The notes under the pieces: model-generated
The model's database searches: none
What the model saw: only the letters and a program-made list of their open reading frames with translations
Told to the model about the DNA's origin: nothing
Translations under genes and position numbers: made by a program
NCBI GenBank assembly: GCA_964554105.1
Contig: CAZKNF010000054.1
Location: forward strand, 1-23,176
Length of the DNA stretch: 23,176 nucleotides
Direction of reading: 5' to 3'
Source: CAZKNF01 sp964554105
GTDB taxonomy: Bacteria; Bacteroidota; Rhodothermia; Rhodothermales; VXPQ01
Shown: piece after piece, positions 1 to 7,859 of the stretch
How positions within the stretch are numbered: the stretch's first letter is position 1
Layout: the number at the start of each line of letters is the position of its first letter

Positions 1-1288
1 CCACGCCGCGCACCAGCGACTTGTCATAACAGAAGGAGAGGCATTGCGGGCCCGCGCCGGTGTACGACACGGAGAAGAGGTCCAGCAATGCAGGCACGTG
101 CAACTCTTTGCGAGGATCATTGCCGTAGCCTTCGTCGCACAAGTTGAGCACGAAGTCTACATCCTGCGCATCACGTATTCGATCGATCAATCGTGCGTGA
201 TCATCTAGATACGTAAACCGGTAGCCGTCGAGCGTTTCCAATGCCTGTCGGAGTTGGGCGATCGTATAAAAGTCGTCTTCATCAAACACGCCGCCGAGCT
301 TCATGTCGTCGGGCAGACGAGGGTCGCCCATCACCACGGCCACGTGGCGCTGCTGAGGAGATCGTTTTCCAATGGCCGAGCGCCGCCGTGCGGGAAAGTC
401 GTCTCGTGCTCGTCCATTTGCCGGCCGTCCGTTCACCGCCCAGCCATTCGAGTGCCGGCAAGTCGCGCTGATCAGCTGCCGGTGGCCCATCATTCCTAGA
501 TCTTGATTACGCTCTGATGCCGGCGTATGCATTCCGTCGAGCGAAACCTCGTCAAACCCGGCATCCAGGAGTAGTTGCTTCAGCTGCTCGGCGCCGTACA
601 GGTACTCGGCATAGAACTGGTCGGTCAGAACACCCTGTTCCGTGTGCGCAATGACCTCTCGCGAATAAAGTCGCGATCCATCTTTCGCGAGCGTGCGTTC
701 CCGACAGACGAAATGCAATTCATCCAGCCATTCCCAGGATCTAGGAGCAAAGTGCTCGCGCAGAAAATCGGCATCGGCGACATCGAGCAGCAGACGGCCG
801 CCGGGCTTCAGTACACGAGCGATTTCTCTCAGTACTTTGGTATTGTCTTCGGTCGTGTCAAAATAACCGAAACTATTACCAGCGAGCAGGACGGCGTCGA
901 AGGAGCCGGCCCCATAGGGAAGTTCCCTGCAATCCCCTTCTCTGAAACGAACGTGCAGCAATTCACGGCGGGCGGCTTCACGCGCCTTACGAATAAGGTA
1001 GCGTGAGCGATCAAGCCCTTCAGCAGCGATCCCTCTGCGGGCAAGCTCAAGTGCATGCCGGCCCTGGCCACAGCATAGATCCAGGACTGCGTCCGATGGT
1101 GCGAGATGGAGAAGCTGGATGAATCGTGTGACCTCGCGCTGTGTGACGGACTCATCCATTACGTCGGCGTCCGTCAGAAGGTAGGTCGGTCCGAACAGAG
1201 CACGCCACCACTCCGCCGGTACCAACGCCTCGAGGTTCTCCACCGGCCCAAGAGATCGACGAGGCAGCTCGCAGGCCGCCTTCTTCAT
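1..1288 (-). CDS. Methyltransferase / D-Ala-D-Ala-ligase-like ATP-grasp fusion protein (3' end outside window)
   Basis: One frame stays open from an ATG at 1288 to the window edge: 429 codons, no stop. Residues about 45-275 form a class I SAM-dependent methyltransferase: motif I VLDLCCGQG at 68-76, an acidic residue after it (GLDRSR, 91-96), a motif-IV-like DAVLLAGNSFGYF at 131-143 and the KPGG turn at 161-164. A polar Asn/Gly/Arg-rich linker (about 279-313) follows. From about 314 the chain resembles the N-terminal domain of D-Ala-D-Ala ligases and relatives: HVAVVMGDP at 315-323, VLNLCDEGYGN at 380-390, VPALLDLF at 398-405 and SYTGAGP at 408-414. The ATP-binding and catalytic parts of the ATP-grasp fold should lie beyond position 1 and were not seen. 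ATP-grasp relatives of this type join a carboxylate to an amine; methylation by the first domain would be a second step. The substrate is unknown. It could be a peptidoglycan-related or small-peptide biosynthetic enzyme. The domain calls are firm; the role is not. Confidence 0.85.
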   Translation of the reverse strand, partial: MKKAACELPRRSLGPVENLEALVPAEWWRALFGPTYLLTDADVMDESVTQREVTRFIQLLHLAPSDAVLDLCCGQGRHALELARRGIAAEGLDRSRYLIRKAREAARRELLHVRFREGDCRELPYGAGSFDAVLLAGNSFGYFDTTEDNTKVLREIARVLKPGGRLLLDVADADFLREHFAPRSWEWLDELHFVCRERTLAKDGSRLYSREVIAHTEQGVLTDQFYAEYLYGAEQLKQLLLDAGFDEVSLDGMHTPASERNQDLGMMGHRQLISATCRHSNGWAVNGRPANGRARDDFPARRRSAIGKRSPQQRHVAVVMGDPRLPDDMKLGGVFDEDDFYTIAQLRQALETLDGYRFTYLDDHARLIDRIRDAQDVDFVLNLCDEGYGNDPRKELHVPALLDLFSVSYTGAGPQCLSFCYDKSLVRGV

Positions 1289-1555
1289 CGTTTTCAACGT
1301 GTTAGTTTACGTATTAAGTTCAGGAAAACATCACCTCCGGAGCATCCGGGTTTCGAGGCGTACAACTTTCATTTTTTAAGAAGTTCCTGTGTGATGTGAG
1401 GCTGCAAAATTTTTACGATCGCCCCCTCCGACAGGTGCGGCGAACGAACAGGGAAATCGTGACGATCTTACGACGGCAGGCTCCGCGAACGATCACGTTC
1501 AGTAATACCTGATACTCAGAAGGTAACATGTATTCGTCTCACGCATCCCGATACG

Positions 1556-1981
1556 ATGGAAAGACAAGACCTCATTGAGAATTTAAATTCGGATCTCGCC
1601 GGCGAACTCAGCGCCATGATCCAGTACATCACGTATGCCGCTAAGACAACCGGTCCATACAGGCCCCTTCTGGCCAAATTTTTCCTCGACGAAGTGGCCG
1701 ATGAACGAGTTCACGCAGAGTTTCTGGCGAACAAGATCGTCGCGCTAGGAGGCACACCGACGACGCAGCCGCGGCCGATACCCGAAGCAACGACCAACCG
1801 CGATATGGTTGAGGCCGTGCTTGAGTCTGAAAGGCGCGCAGTCCATGACTACAGCCAGCGTGCGAAGGAGGCGGAGTCGTACGGAGACAAGGGTCTGGTC
1901 GTCCAGTTGGAGGACATCATCAGAGACGAAAGCGAGCACTTTGAAGAAACAGAGGCGATCCTTCGAGACTGGCCGTTGTAG
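1556..1981 (+). CDS. Ferritin-like diiron protein (bacterioferritin-type fold)
   Basis: This 141-residue protein has the spacing of a four-helix ferritin-like di-iron protein. Likely metal ligands are E17 in helix A, E50 and H53 in helix B (DERVH), E92 in helix C, and E125 and H128 in helix D (DESEH). The order and spacing follow bacterioferritin, which is slightly longer (about 158 residues). At the position of the bacterioferritin haem-ligand Met there is Arg51, so a haem-bridged dimer is not expected. Family members oxidise and store iron or handle peroxide in the cytoplasm. The gene is transcribed away from the methyltransferase fusion and converges on the GntP permease gene, with 40 bases between stops. 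There is no clear Shine-Dalgarno sequence before the ATG. It could also be a ferritin-like protein with a non-storage oxidase role; the sequence does not decide this. Confidence 0.85.
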   Translation: MERQDLIENLNSDLAGELSAMIQYITYAAKTTGPYRPLLAKFFLDEVADERVHAEFLANKIVALGGTPTTQPRPIPEATTNRDMVEAVLESERRAVHDYSQRAKEAESYGDKGLVVQLEDIIRDESEHFEETEAILRDWPL

Positions 1982-2021
1982 TCGCTCTGATCAGTCGAGG
2001 TTTTTCTTTCAAAATCAGGGT

Positions 2022-3404
2022 TCAGAGTAGGACGAGGGCAAGGACGAAGATCGTGGCAATGCCCGTGATCCCGGCGACCGCGGAACCCAGCGTCTGCAGC
2101 CGGTAGGCTTGCGGCACGGTCATTCCCGAGAATTGGCTGACCACCCAGAAGTAGCTGTCGTTCGCGTGGGAGACCGTCATGGCGCCAGCGCCGATAGCGA
2201 GGGTCGTGAGTACCGGACCGAGCGTACCATCTAGCCCAAGCGACGGGAGCAGGGGCATCGAGATCGCTGCCGCCGTGATCATTGCCACCGTCGAAGAACC
2301 GAGGGTTGTCTTGAGTGCGGAGGCCAAAATAAAAGGCAGCAAAATGCTTAGAGCCCCCATGTTATACCCCGCGAGCGCCTCGGCGAGGTAGTCGCCGATC
2401 GGCGTCGCCTGCAGGACAGCGCCGAACGCTCCTCCTGCTCCAGTAATAAGAATAATGATACCCCCATCTTTCAGCGCCTGGCCTGCCCATTCAGAGAAAA
2501 CGCGGCCGTTGACATTAGGGGTGACGACGAACGCCACGACCACCCCGAGAAGAAGTGCAGTATTGGGATTTCCAAGAGACGTGAGCATCGTGAACAGCGT
2601 ACTCTCTCCCAGGGGCCGCGACGGCAGCGCGGCAATAGATTGCAGCGCGATGAGAACGATGGGGATTGCGATTGGCAGTGCTGCTGCGGTAACCGACGTA
2701 ATTTGCGGCACGGTGGCGTCCGACCTGTCCATCGCACCTTCCCGCTGATCTATCTCGCCAGAGAGCGTTTCTTCCTGCGGCGGTCCGATGTCGATTCGTT
2801 CGCCCATAAAGCGAGCGAACATATAGGTTGAAATGAGGACGGGCACGATGACGACGAGTCCGAGCAAGATCACAAATCCGAGCTCAGCCCCGAGTTCACC
2901 GGCGGCGGCGATGGGACCCGGCGTAGGCGGGATGAAGACGTGCGTCGCATAGAGGCCCATGCTCAGTCCGACGGCATAGGATGCCAGCGGGTCGCCGGAT
3001 TCACGGGCCAGGGAGCGACTCAGGGGCGAAAGGATGATAAATCCCGAGTCGCAGAACACGGGGACGGAAACGACGGCGCCCGTTATACTCATAGCTAGCA
3101 GAGATCGAGTCCGGCCGACGACTCTCACGACAGCATCGGCAAGGACCCTCGCACCGCCGGTACGTTCGAGCACGGCTCCGATAATGGTTCCGGCTGCTAT
3201 CACGATGCCGATGTAGCCGATCGTACCGCCAAAACCGTCCGTGATGGCGTCGACCGTACCAGCAGCCGAAAGCCCCGAGAGCATGCCGACGCCGTATGAT
3301 GCAGCCAGCAGCACCAGGAAGGGATGTAGATTCCATCGGGCGGTTGCGAATACGACGAACACTACGGCCGCCGTCAGCACACCGATGAGCAGCAGACCGC
3401 TCAC
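2022..3404 (-). CDS. GntP-family permease (gluconate/organic acid:H+ symporter)
   Basis: This 460-residue, very hydrophobic protein has the usual length of the GntP family, which imports gluconate and related sugar acids or hydroxy acids with protons across the inner membrane. Family signatures are the PVFCDSGFIIL stretch at residues 115-125 and HVFIPPTPGP at 155-164, within roughly 12 predicted membrane spans. A charged cytoplasmic loop lies at about 200-230. The start is a GTG at 3402-3404 whose GTGA overlaps the TGA stop of the upstream MerR-like gene, so the two are probably translationally coupled. This suggests regulator and transporter are co-expressed. No sugar-acid kinase or dehydrogenase lies next to it, so the substrate (gluconate, glycerate, idonate or another) cannot be named. 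Family assignment is secure. Confidence 0.92.
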   Translation of the reverse strand: MSGLLLIGVLTAAVVFVVFATARWNLHPFLVLLAASYGVGMLSGLSAAGTVDAITDGFGGTIGYIGIVIAAGTIIGAVLERTGGARVLADAVVRVVGRTRSLLAMSITGAVVSVPVFCDSGFIILSPLSRSLARESGDPLASYAVGLSMGLYATHVFIPPTPGPIAAAGELGAELGFVILLGLVVIVPVLISTYMFARFMGERIDIGPPQEETLSGEIDQREGAMDRSDATVPQITSVTAAALPIAIPIVLIALQSIAALPSRPLGESTLFTMLTSLGNPNTALLLGVVVAFVVTPNVNGRVFSEWAGQALKDGGIIILITGAGGAFGAVLQATPIGDYLAEALAGYNMGALSILLPFILASALKTTLGSSTVAMITAAAISMPLLPSLGLDGTLGPVLTTLAIGAGAMTVSHANDSYFWVVSQFSGMTVPQAYRLQTLGSAVAGITGIATIFVLALVLL

Positions 3405-3739
3405 TTCTCATCGAGTTCATCGAGCAGAGTGCACAAGAACTCCCTTAGCTCGACAAGATTCTCATTCCTTTCGACCGCATTGTCGTCGGACGCTTCCTCG
3501 CGGCCGAGTACCTGCCGCGCCCCCTCGATCGTGTACTTCTCATCCTTGAGCAGATGCTGGACTCTGCGCACCATCGCAATGTCATCTTCCGTGTATACGC
3601 GGCGGCCGGCGCGGTTTTTCCGGGGGCTGAGCTGTTCGAATTCAGATTCCCAATAGCGCAGAACGTGCTGCTCCAGATCAGTCATCTCACTGACTTCTCC
3701 TATGGAATAGTACAGTTTCTTGATGCCCTCTTCGCGCAT
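3401..3739 (-). CDS. MerR-family transcriptional regulator
   Basis: This 112-residue cytoplasmic protein starts with a MerR-type winged helix-turn-helix at about residues 9-76: YYSIGEVSEMT for the first helices, LRYWESEF for the second, and NRAGRRVYTEDDI for the wing. The C-terminal part (about 86-112) is short and rich in Leu and Glu, so it is a dimerisation coiled coil without room for a large ligand domain. It has no metal-binding cysteine arrangement of the CueR/MerR kind; its only Cys is near the C-terminus. It is the first gene of a two-gene unit with the GntP permease, and its promoter must lie in the 112-base divergent region shared with the EamA transporter. It may control one or both. 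MerR-family membership is clear; the effector is unknown. Confidence 0.88.
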   Translation of the reverse strand: MREEGIKKLYYSIGEVSEMTDLEQHVLRYWESEFEQLSPRKNRAGRRVYTEDDIAMVRRVQHLLKDEKYTIEGARQVLGREEASDDNAVERNENLVELREFLCTLLDELDEK

Positions 3740-3851
3740 TGACTGGTGTATCGATGAAGACCCGGGGAATTGATTTCAAAGTACAAAAGTGTGACGGCGA
3801 ATGTACAGAGCACGAGCTATATATTCGGCGCGCACCTGATATACCGCTCGA

Positions 3852-4781
3852 ATGACGCACACCTCCACACAAAAATGGCGAGCAGAAGCAGCCCTCCTGA
3901 TCACCATCCTTGTGTGGGGGCTGAATTTTCCGGTCGTCAAGGCCGTCCTCGAGATCATGCATCCGCACGTCCTCAATGCGCTGAGATTCGTCGTGTCGGC
4001 TCTGGTTCTCGGCGCCTTCTACGTGATTCACAGGCGCCGCCTCGGCTTGCCGCTCTGGCAGCCTCTCCGCGAGCATTTCGTCGTCCTCGGTGCGCTTGGG
4101 ATCCTTGGCTTCGTGCTTTATCAATTCTGTTTTATCGTTGGTCTGAACCACACGACGGCCGGAAATGCAGCTCTCATAATGGCCAGCTCACCACTGTGGA
4201 CGGCCGTTGTCGGGCGCGTCTTTCAAACGGAGCAGCTTCAGGGTGCCTCCTGGTTTGCACTTTTTGTCGTGCTCATCGGCACACTTGTGGTTGTGATCGG
4301 CGGAGCATCGGCGGTTGATCTTAGCAGCCAGACGTTCATTGGCAATCTGATCATGCTCACGGCAGCGGTGTTCTGGGGTGCATACACCGCATTCAGCAAG
4401 CCGGTCTTGCGAGTAATCTCGGCGACCGGCATCAGCTTTCTTAGCCTACTATTTGCTCTGCCCTTCCTCTTCGGGCTCGCGATTCCATATTATGCTGCGA
4501 CGGACTGGGGGCAGGTTCGCGCGATTCACTGGCTCGCCATCCTGTTTTCGGGTGGATTGTCGACCGGACTCGCGATCACGATCTGGAATACCGCGATAGG
4601 CACGGTAGGCGCCTCAAACACGGCGGTGTATGGAAATCTCGTGCCGCTCGTTGCTGTCGGATTCAGTGTCCTCCTGCTCGGTGAGACGATCTTTATATCA
4701 CAGATAGCCGGCGGTGCGCTGGTGATCGGGGGCGTCCTCGTGATGCGCAGAGCACGCTTGATGACATCGCCTGCCCGCTAG
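3852..4781 (+). CDS. DMT-superfamily transporter with two EamA domains
   Basis: This 309-residue inner-membrane protein has about ten hydrophobic segments in two similar halves, the layout of EamA (RhaT/YdcZ-like) drug/metabolite exporters. The first half includes ILVWGLNFPVVKAVL near residues 19-33 and the LNHTTAGNAALIMASSPLW stretch (about 98-116) typical of the end of an EamA repeat. The second half repeats it with AVFWGAYTAFSKPVL and GASNTAVYGNLVPLVAV. Members export amino acids, metabolites or drugs by proton exchange; the substrate cannot be read from the sequence. The gene runs away from the MerR/GntP unit with 112 bases between starts, and converges on the CvpA-like gene with 13 bases between stops. 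The ATG at 3852 is chosen because the hydrophobic repeat begins shortly after it. Confidence 0.9.
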   Translation: MTHTSTQKWRAEAALLITILVWGLNFPVVKAVLEIMHPHVLNALRFVVSALVLGAFYVIHRRRLGLPLWQPLREHFVVLGALGILGFVLYQFCFIVGLNHTTAGNAALIMASSPLWTAVVGRVFQTEQLQGASWFALFVVLIGTLVVVIGGASAVDLSSQTFIGNLIMLTAAVFWGAYTAFSKPVLRVISATGISFLSLLFALPFLFGLAIPYYAATDWGQVRAIHWLAILFSGGLSTGLAITIWNTAIGTVGASNTAVYGNLVPLVAVGFSVLLLGETIFISQIAGGALVIGGVLVMRRARLMTSPAR

Positions 4782-4794
4782 ACAGATGAAGCGG

Positions 4795-5334
4795 TCAGTC
4801 CTCTAGTACCGCCCGTGCCTCCGTACCCATTCGATCCGAAAGAGATCTGACCTGGGGAAGACTCTGGGACACATAATCCCAGGTAGCAGGAAGAACTCCG
4901 GCGATGGGGCCGTACAGGGTTGAGGCGTCTCTATTCTCTCGTTCCGGAACATCGAAAAAGGCGAGCGCGACGAACAGAATACTCAACAGGAGAGCGCCCT
5001 TTCCGAGACCTACGACCCCGCCGATTGCGCGGTTCGCTACATTCAACCGGACCGCTTTGATTGTAGCCTCTAATGTTCGTGCAATCAAAAGGACGACGAT
5101 CTGAACAACCGCGAACACCACGACGAGGCCAATCGCCGGAAAGAAGGCTTCCGAAATCCCCAGCGCGGAGCCGACAATCCTGCCGACGGGATTCATGAGT
5201 TCGACGGCGAGAATGATTGCGAAGATTGTGCCGACAAACGTGGCAATCTGACGAATCGCACCCGTCATGAAGCCCCGAACGACGCCGAGCGAGAGCGCGA
5301 TCAGAATGAGAATGTCGAGAGAGTTGAGCGACAC
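4795..5334 (-). CDS. CvpA-family inner-membrane protein
   Basis: This 179-residue protein has four hydrophobic segments at about residues 6-26, 30-47, 63-86 and 105-127, followed by a polar tail. The N-terminal LDILILIALSLGVVRGFMTG and the later ANRAIGGVVGLGKGALL match CvpA (colicin V production) family proteins, whose cellular role is linked to envelope homeostasis. The start is a GTG at 5332-5334, preceded by an AAGGA sequence two bases upstream. It is the last gene of a minus-strand run, 24 bases after the YqeY-like gene, and may belong to the envelope transcription unit. The family assignment is good; the molecular function of the family is poorly defined. Confidence 0.85.
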   Translation of the reverse strand: MSLNSLDILILIALSLGVVRGFMTGAIRQIATFVGTIFAIILAVELMNPVGRIVGSALGISEAFFPAIGLVVVFAVVQIVVLLIARTLEATIKAVRLNVANRAIGGVVGLGKGALLLSILFVALAFFDVPERENRDASTLYGPIAGVLPATWDYVSQSLPQVRSLSDRMGTEARAVLED

Positions 5335-5358
5335 GTTCCTTCTTGCGCTCCAGATTGG

Positions 5359-5823
5359 TCAGGATTCTTTCTGTGACAGCAGCGCGGAGGCAAGCTGCTG
5401 CACGCGACGTCCATCTGCTCGACCACGAAGACGATCCATTGCTGATCCCATCACCTTGCCCATGTCGCGCGGCGACGATGCTCCGGTATCCGCGATGATT
5501 TCACGGAGAACGTTCTCGATCTCATCATCCGCGAGTTGTTGTGGAAGGTATTCTTCTATAATGGATAGTTCATCTTCTTCCTTCTGCTGCAGATCAACTC
5601 GGTCGGCCTTTGCGTACTGCTCGATCGAATCTCGCCGCTGTTTCGCCTGCTTCTGGAGAACCTCGATTTCCTGATCTTCGGTGAGCTCGCCTTTGCCGCC
5701 TTGACGAAGGTCGATCTCTCGTTCTCTGAGTGCCGCCATTATCGAGCGGAGCGTTCGCAGCCGCACCTCCTCCCTGCTCCGCATGGCGTCCTTCAGGTCG
5801 TTGGCAACCGTTTCTTTGAGCAT
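5359..5823 (-). CDS. yqeY: GatB/YqeY-domain protein
   Basis: This 154-residue cytoplasmic protein matches the YqeY family over its whole length. It is highly charged and helical at the N-terminus (LKDAMRSREEVRLRTLRSI), has the IEEYLPQQL segment at about 88-96, and ends in the GatB/YqeY helical domain with MGKVMGSAMDRLRGRADGRR near 120-139. The C-terminal fold is shared with the tail domain of amidotransferase subunit GatB, which contacts tRNA; the role of stand-alone YqeY proteins is not settled. It lies 8 bases after the PEGA-repeat protein and 24 bases before the CvpA-like gene on the same strand. There is no obvious Shine-Dalgarno sequence. Confidence 0.9.
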   Translation of the reverse strand: MLKETVANDLKDAMRSREEVRLRTLRSIMAALREREIDLRQGGKGELTEDQEIEVLQKQAKQRRDSIEQYAKADRVDLQQKEEDELSIIEEYLPQQLADDEIENVLREIIADTGASSPRDMGKVMGSAMDRLRGRADGRRVQQLASALLSQKES

Positions 5824-5831
5824 ATTGCACT

Positions 5832-6680
5832 CTAACGAATAGCTAGACGGATCGCGAAAATGCCTATTCCCGTTTGCATTACCCCGAGAGCGATCGCAGA
5901 ACGTAGGTCGTATGCATCGATCTGCGGTCGAAGCGAAGGATCGGCCGAATCCACGAAATCAGTGAAGCGGTTGTCCGCCTTAACTTTGTAATGGACGGCG
6001 ATTACGCCGGCGGCAACAGCCGTACCGAGCGCGGCATAGTCGATCCATTCCCGATGCCTTTTCGGAGGTCGCCAGTCGACCTGCGAGGCGGCTGGATCCA
6101 GATTCTCTGATGGATTCAACGATACGATATGGCGATTCCAGATGTCATTCCCAGGTTGAATTCGCTCGATTGTGAAGCCCGGCTGCTCGAGCGCAAGCGT
6201 TCCATTCAGGGGTGCCTCGGACTTGTAGAGCAGCGGCGTCGAACCGAGGAGTGTCCGCTCGTTTTCCGTTTCCAGCCGGACGTCAGCACCAAAGGGTACC
6301 GACTCGATGCGATAGTGGTAATCGAAGGTGAGATCCAACTTCACGGTGTCTCCAGCCTCCGCATGCAACGGCACCTCGACCGGTGGTATTGACCACGAAT
6401 TTATGTCTTGTGGAACGAGTCGGATGCGCCTCGTCTGAGCGGGAACGGCTATAATGCCTCCTGGAACACCTCCAATCCAGCTCGAATCGGCAAAAAGCAC
6501 TGCGTCGGAATAGTTCGTCTCGACATCGATATGTATGTATTCGGCATCGTCACCGGGACGGATGACGTCCTGAGCCGACGCCGGAGGGACGACGGATACC
6601 ATCAGTACGCATGCTAAGGCTAAGGTTAATACACACGCAGATACGGCCTGCCGCGCTCCGGACTTCAGAACTTCATTCAT
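5832..6680 (-). CDS. Secreted or membrane-tethered protein with PEGA-like repeats
   Basis: From the ATG at 6680 the product is 282 residues. A start four codons upstream (6692) is equally open, but the downstream ATG sits in an ATGAATGA overlap with the end of the preceding gene. It has a signal peptide ending in PASAQD (cleavage after ASA, about residue 36). Two PEGA-like beta segments follow, each with a short Gly/Pro turn: ADSSWIGGVPGG in the first, and SVPFGADVRLE ... LGSTPLL in the second. PEGA domains are small surface beta modules, often near S-layer or envelope proteins. The C-terminal quarter has two hydrophobic stretches (DYAALGTAVAAGVIAV and the last about 20 residues) that may anchor it. 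It overlaps the BamB-like lipoprotein gene by 8 bases, so it probably works in the same envelope pathway. No enzymatic motif was seen. Confidence 0.75.
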   Translation of the reverse strand: MNEVLKSGARQAVSACVLTLALACVLMVSVVPPASAQDVIRPGDDAEYIHIDVETNYSDAVLFADSSWIGGVPGGIIAVPAQTRRIRLVPQDINSWSIPPVEVPLHAEAGDTVKLDLTFDYHYRIESVPFGADVRLETENERTLLGSTPLLYKSEAPLNGTLALEQPGFTIERIQPGNDIWNRHIVSLNPSENLDPAASQVDWRPPKRHREWIDYAALGTAVAAGVIAVHYKVKADNRFTDFVDSADPSLRPQIDAYDLRSAIALGVMQTGIGIFAIRLAIR

Positions 6681-7845
6681 TGCCCCGTGCATAGCTTTCG
6701 GTGGGCGATTCGAATAAATATACGCTTCTGGGTTCAGCGAGGACCACCAGCATACCGCCTTTGGCGGCGAAGGCGGATTTCATACGGCCGTCGAGTTCGT
6801 ACCTCCAGACTTCTGCGCCCGTATTTCTATCGAGAGCGAAGAGCATGCTCTTCATCGTACCGACAAATACGAACTCTTCGGCAAGGAGTGGCGGCGCGGT
6901 CACGGCAGCATCCACGTTGCTTGACCACAATTCCCGGCCGCTCGATGCACCGATTGCGCGCACTTGTCCATCGGATGCACCAAAGACCACGTGATCCCCA
7001 TCGACTGCCGGAGAGGTCAAATAGACGGTGCTGTCAGGGCCGCCGAAGGACCATTCTTCGGAGCCGTCCTCCGCCCGCAGCTTCACGAAGCGTCCGCGGG
7101 TCGTGGCGACGTAAATGGATTCATCATCAGTCGACGGCGTGGACAACACCGGCGTCCCAAGCTCAATAGACCACTCGGCCGAGCCGTCTATGGCGTTCAA
7201 TGCGGCGATTTCTCCGCGATCGCCGGCCACCACCACGCGACCCGCCGCGAGGATCGGAGAGGCCGAAATGCCGATGCCGTCACCGAGGGACGTACTCCAG
7301 TCCAGCTTGCCATCCGACTTTCGGTGGGCACGCACGTACCCTTCGTCATCGGCTGCGATGATGACATCTGCGAAGCTAAGCAGCCCCGAACTGATTGAGG
7401 CGCCCGGAATCTTCCATCGAGCGGTGCCACGCATCAGATTCTGAGCAACGAGCGAACTGCGACCCCATCCAACCGGAATATACAGGCTGCCGTTCTCATA
7501 GAGCGGCGTTCCTTCGATGCTTTCACCAAATGACGATCGGCCGACGCGGCGTCCGGTTTCCAGTTCGATCGCATGGACCTCGCCCTTTCGATTCGCGACG
7601 AAAACGACTTCGTCGACAATGATGGGTGAGATCATCCCGAAGCCAGCGTTTGCATTCAACTCCCACCGAAGCTCAAGCGGCGGGGCGAGCGGGCTGTCGG
7701 TCGCGTTTGTTCGTTGCGCCGATTCACCTTCAGTCAGCCAGCCCTGCTCGGATTGTACCTGCGAGGACTGCACCTGCAATGCACTGCATCCCGCCGTTAC
7801 GCCGAACGCCAGGATCATCAGGTACGAGAATACTCTTACTTTCAT
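6673..7845 (-). CDS. BamB-like PQQ-repeat beta-propeller lipoprotein
   Basis: This 390-residue protein begins with a lipoprotein signal peptide; the lipobox ends at Cys20 (GVTAGCSAL). The rest is a series of PQQ-type propeller blades, seen as repeated VVDEVVFVANRKGEVHAIE, VVAGDRGEIAALNA, IYVATTRGRFVKLRAEDGS, VVFGASDGQVRAIG and FVFVGTMKSMLFALD segments, each followed by a Trp-containing strand. This matches the BamB fold, the propeller lipoprotein of the outer-membrane barrel assembly complex, and also generic PQQ-binding-like propellers without enzyme activity. The gene starts 14 bases after the Omp85-fusion gene and overlaps the PEGA-protein gene. That placement favours an outer-membrane partner role rather than quinoprotein dehydrogenase. 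Whether it is a true BamB orthologue cannot be decided here. Confidence 0.83.
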   Translation of the reverse strand: MKVRVFSYLMILAFGVTAGCSALQVQSSQVQSEQGWLTEGESAQRTNATDSPLAPPLELRWELNANAGFGMISPIIVDEVVFVANRKGEVHAIELETGRRVGRSSFGESIEGTPLYENGSLYIPVGWGRSSLVAQNLMRGTARWKIPGASISSGLLSFADVIIAADDEGYVRAHRKSDGKLDWSTSLGDGIGISASPILAAGRVVVAGDRGEIAALNAIDGSAEWSIELGTPVLSTPSTDDESIYVATTRGRFVKLRAEDGSEEWSFGGPDSTVYLTSPAVDGDHVVFGASDGQVRAIGASSGRELWSSNVDAAVTAPPLLAEEFVFVGTMKSMLFALDRNTGAEVWRYELDGRMKSAFAAKGGMLVVLAEPRSVYLFESPTESYARGNE

Positions 7846-7859
7846 GGGGAGAAATGAGC

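Noticed and set aside
575..1006. Plus-strand open frame of 143 codons opposite the methyltransferase
   Set aside because: It is antisense to the recognised methyltransferase domain and has no motif of its own.
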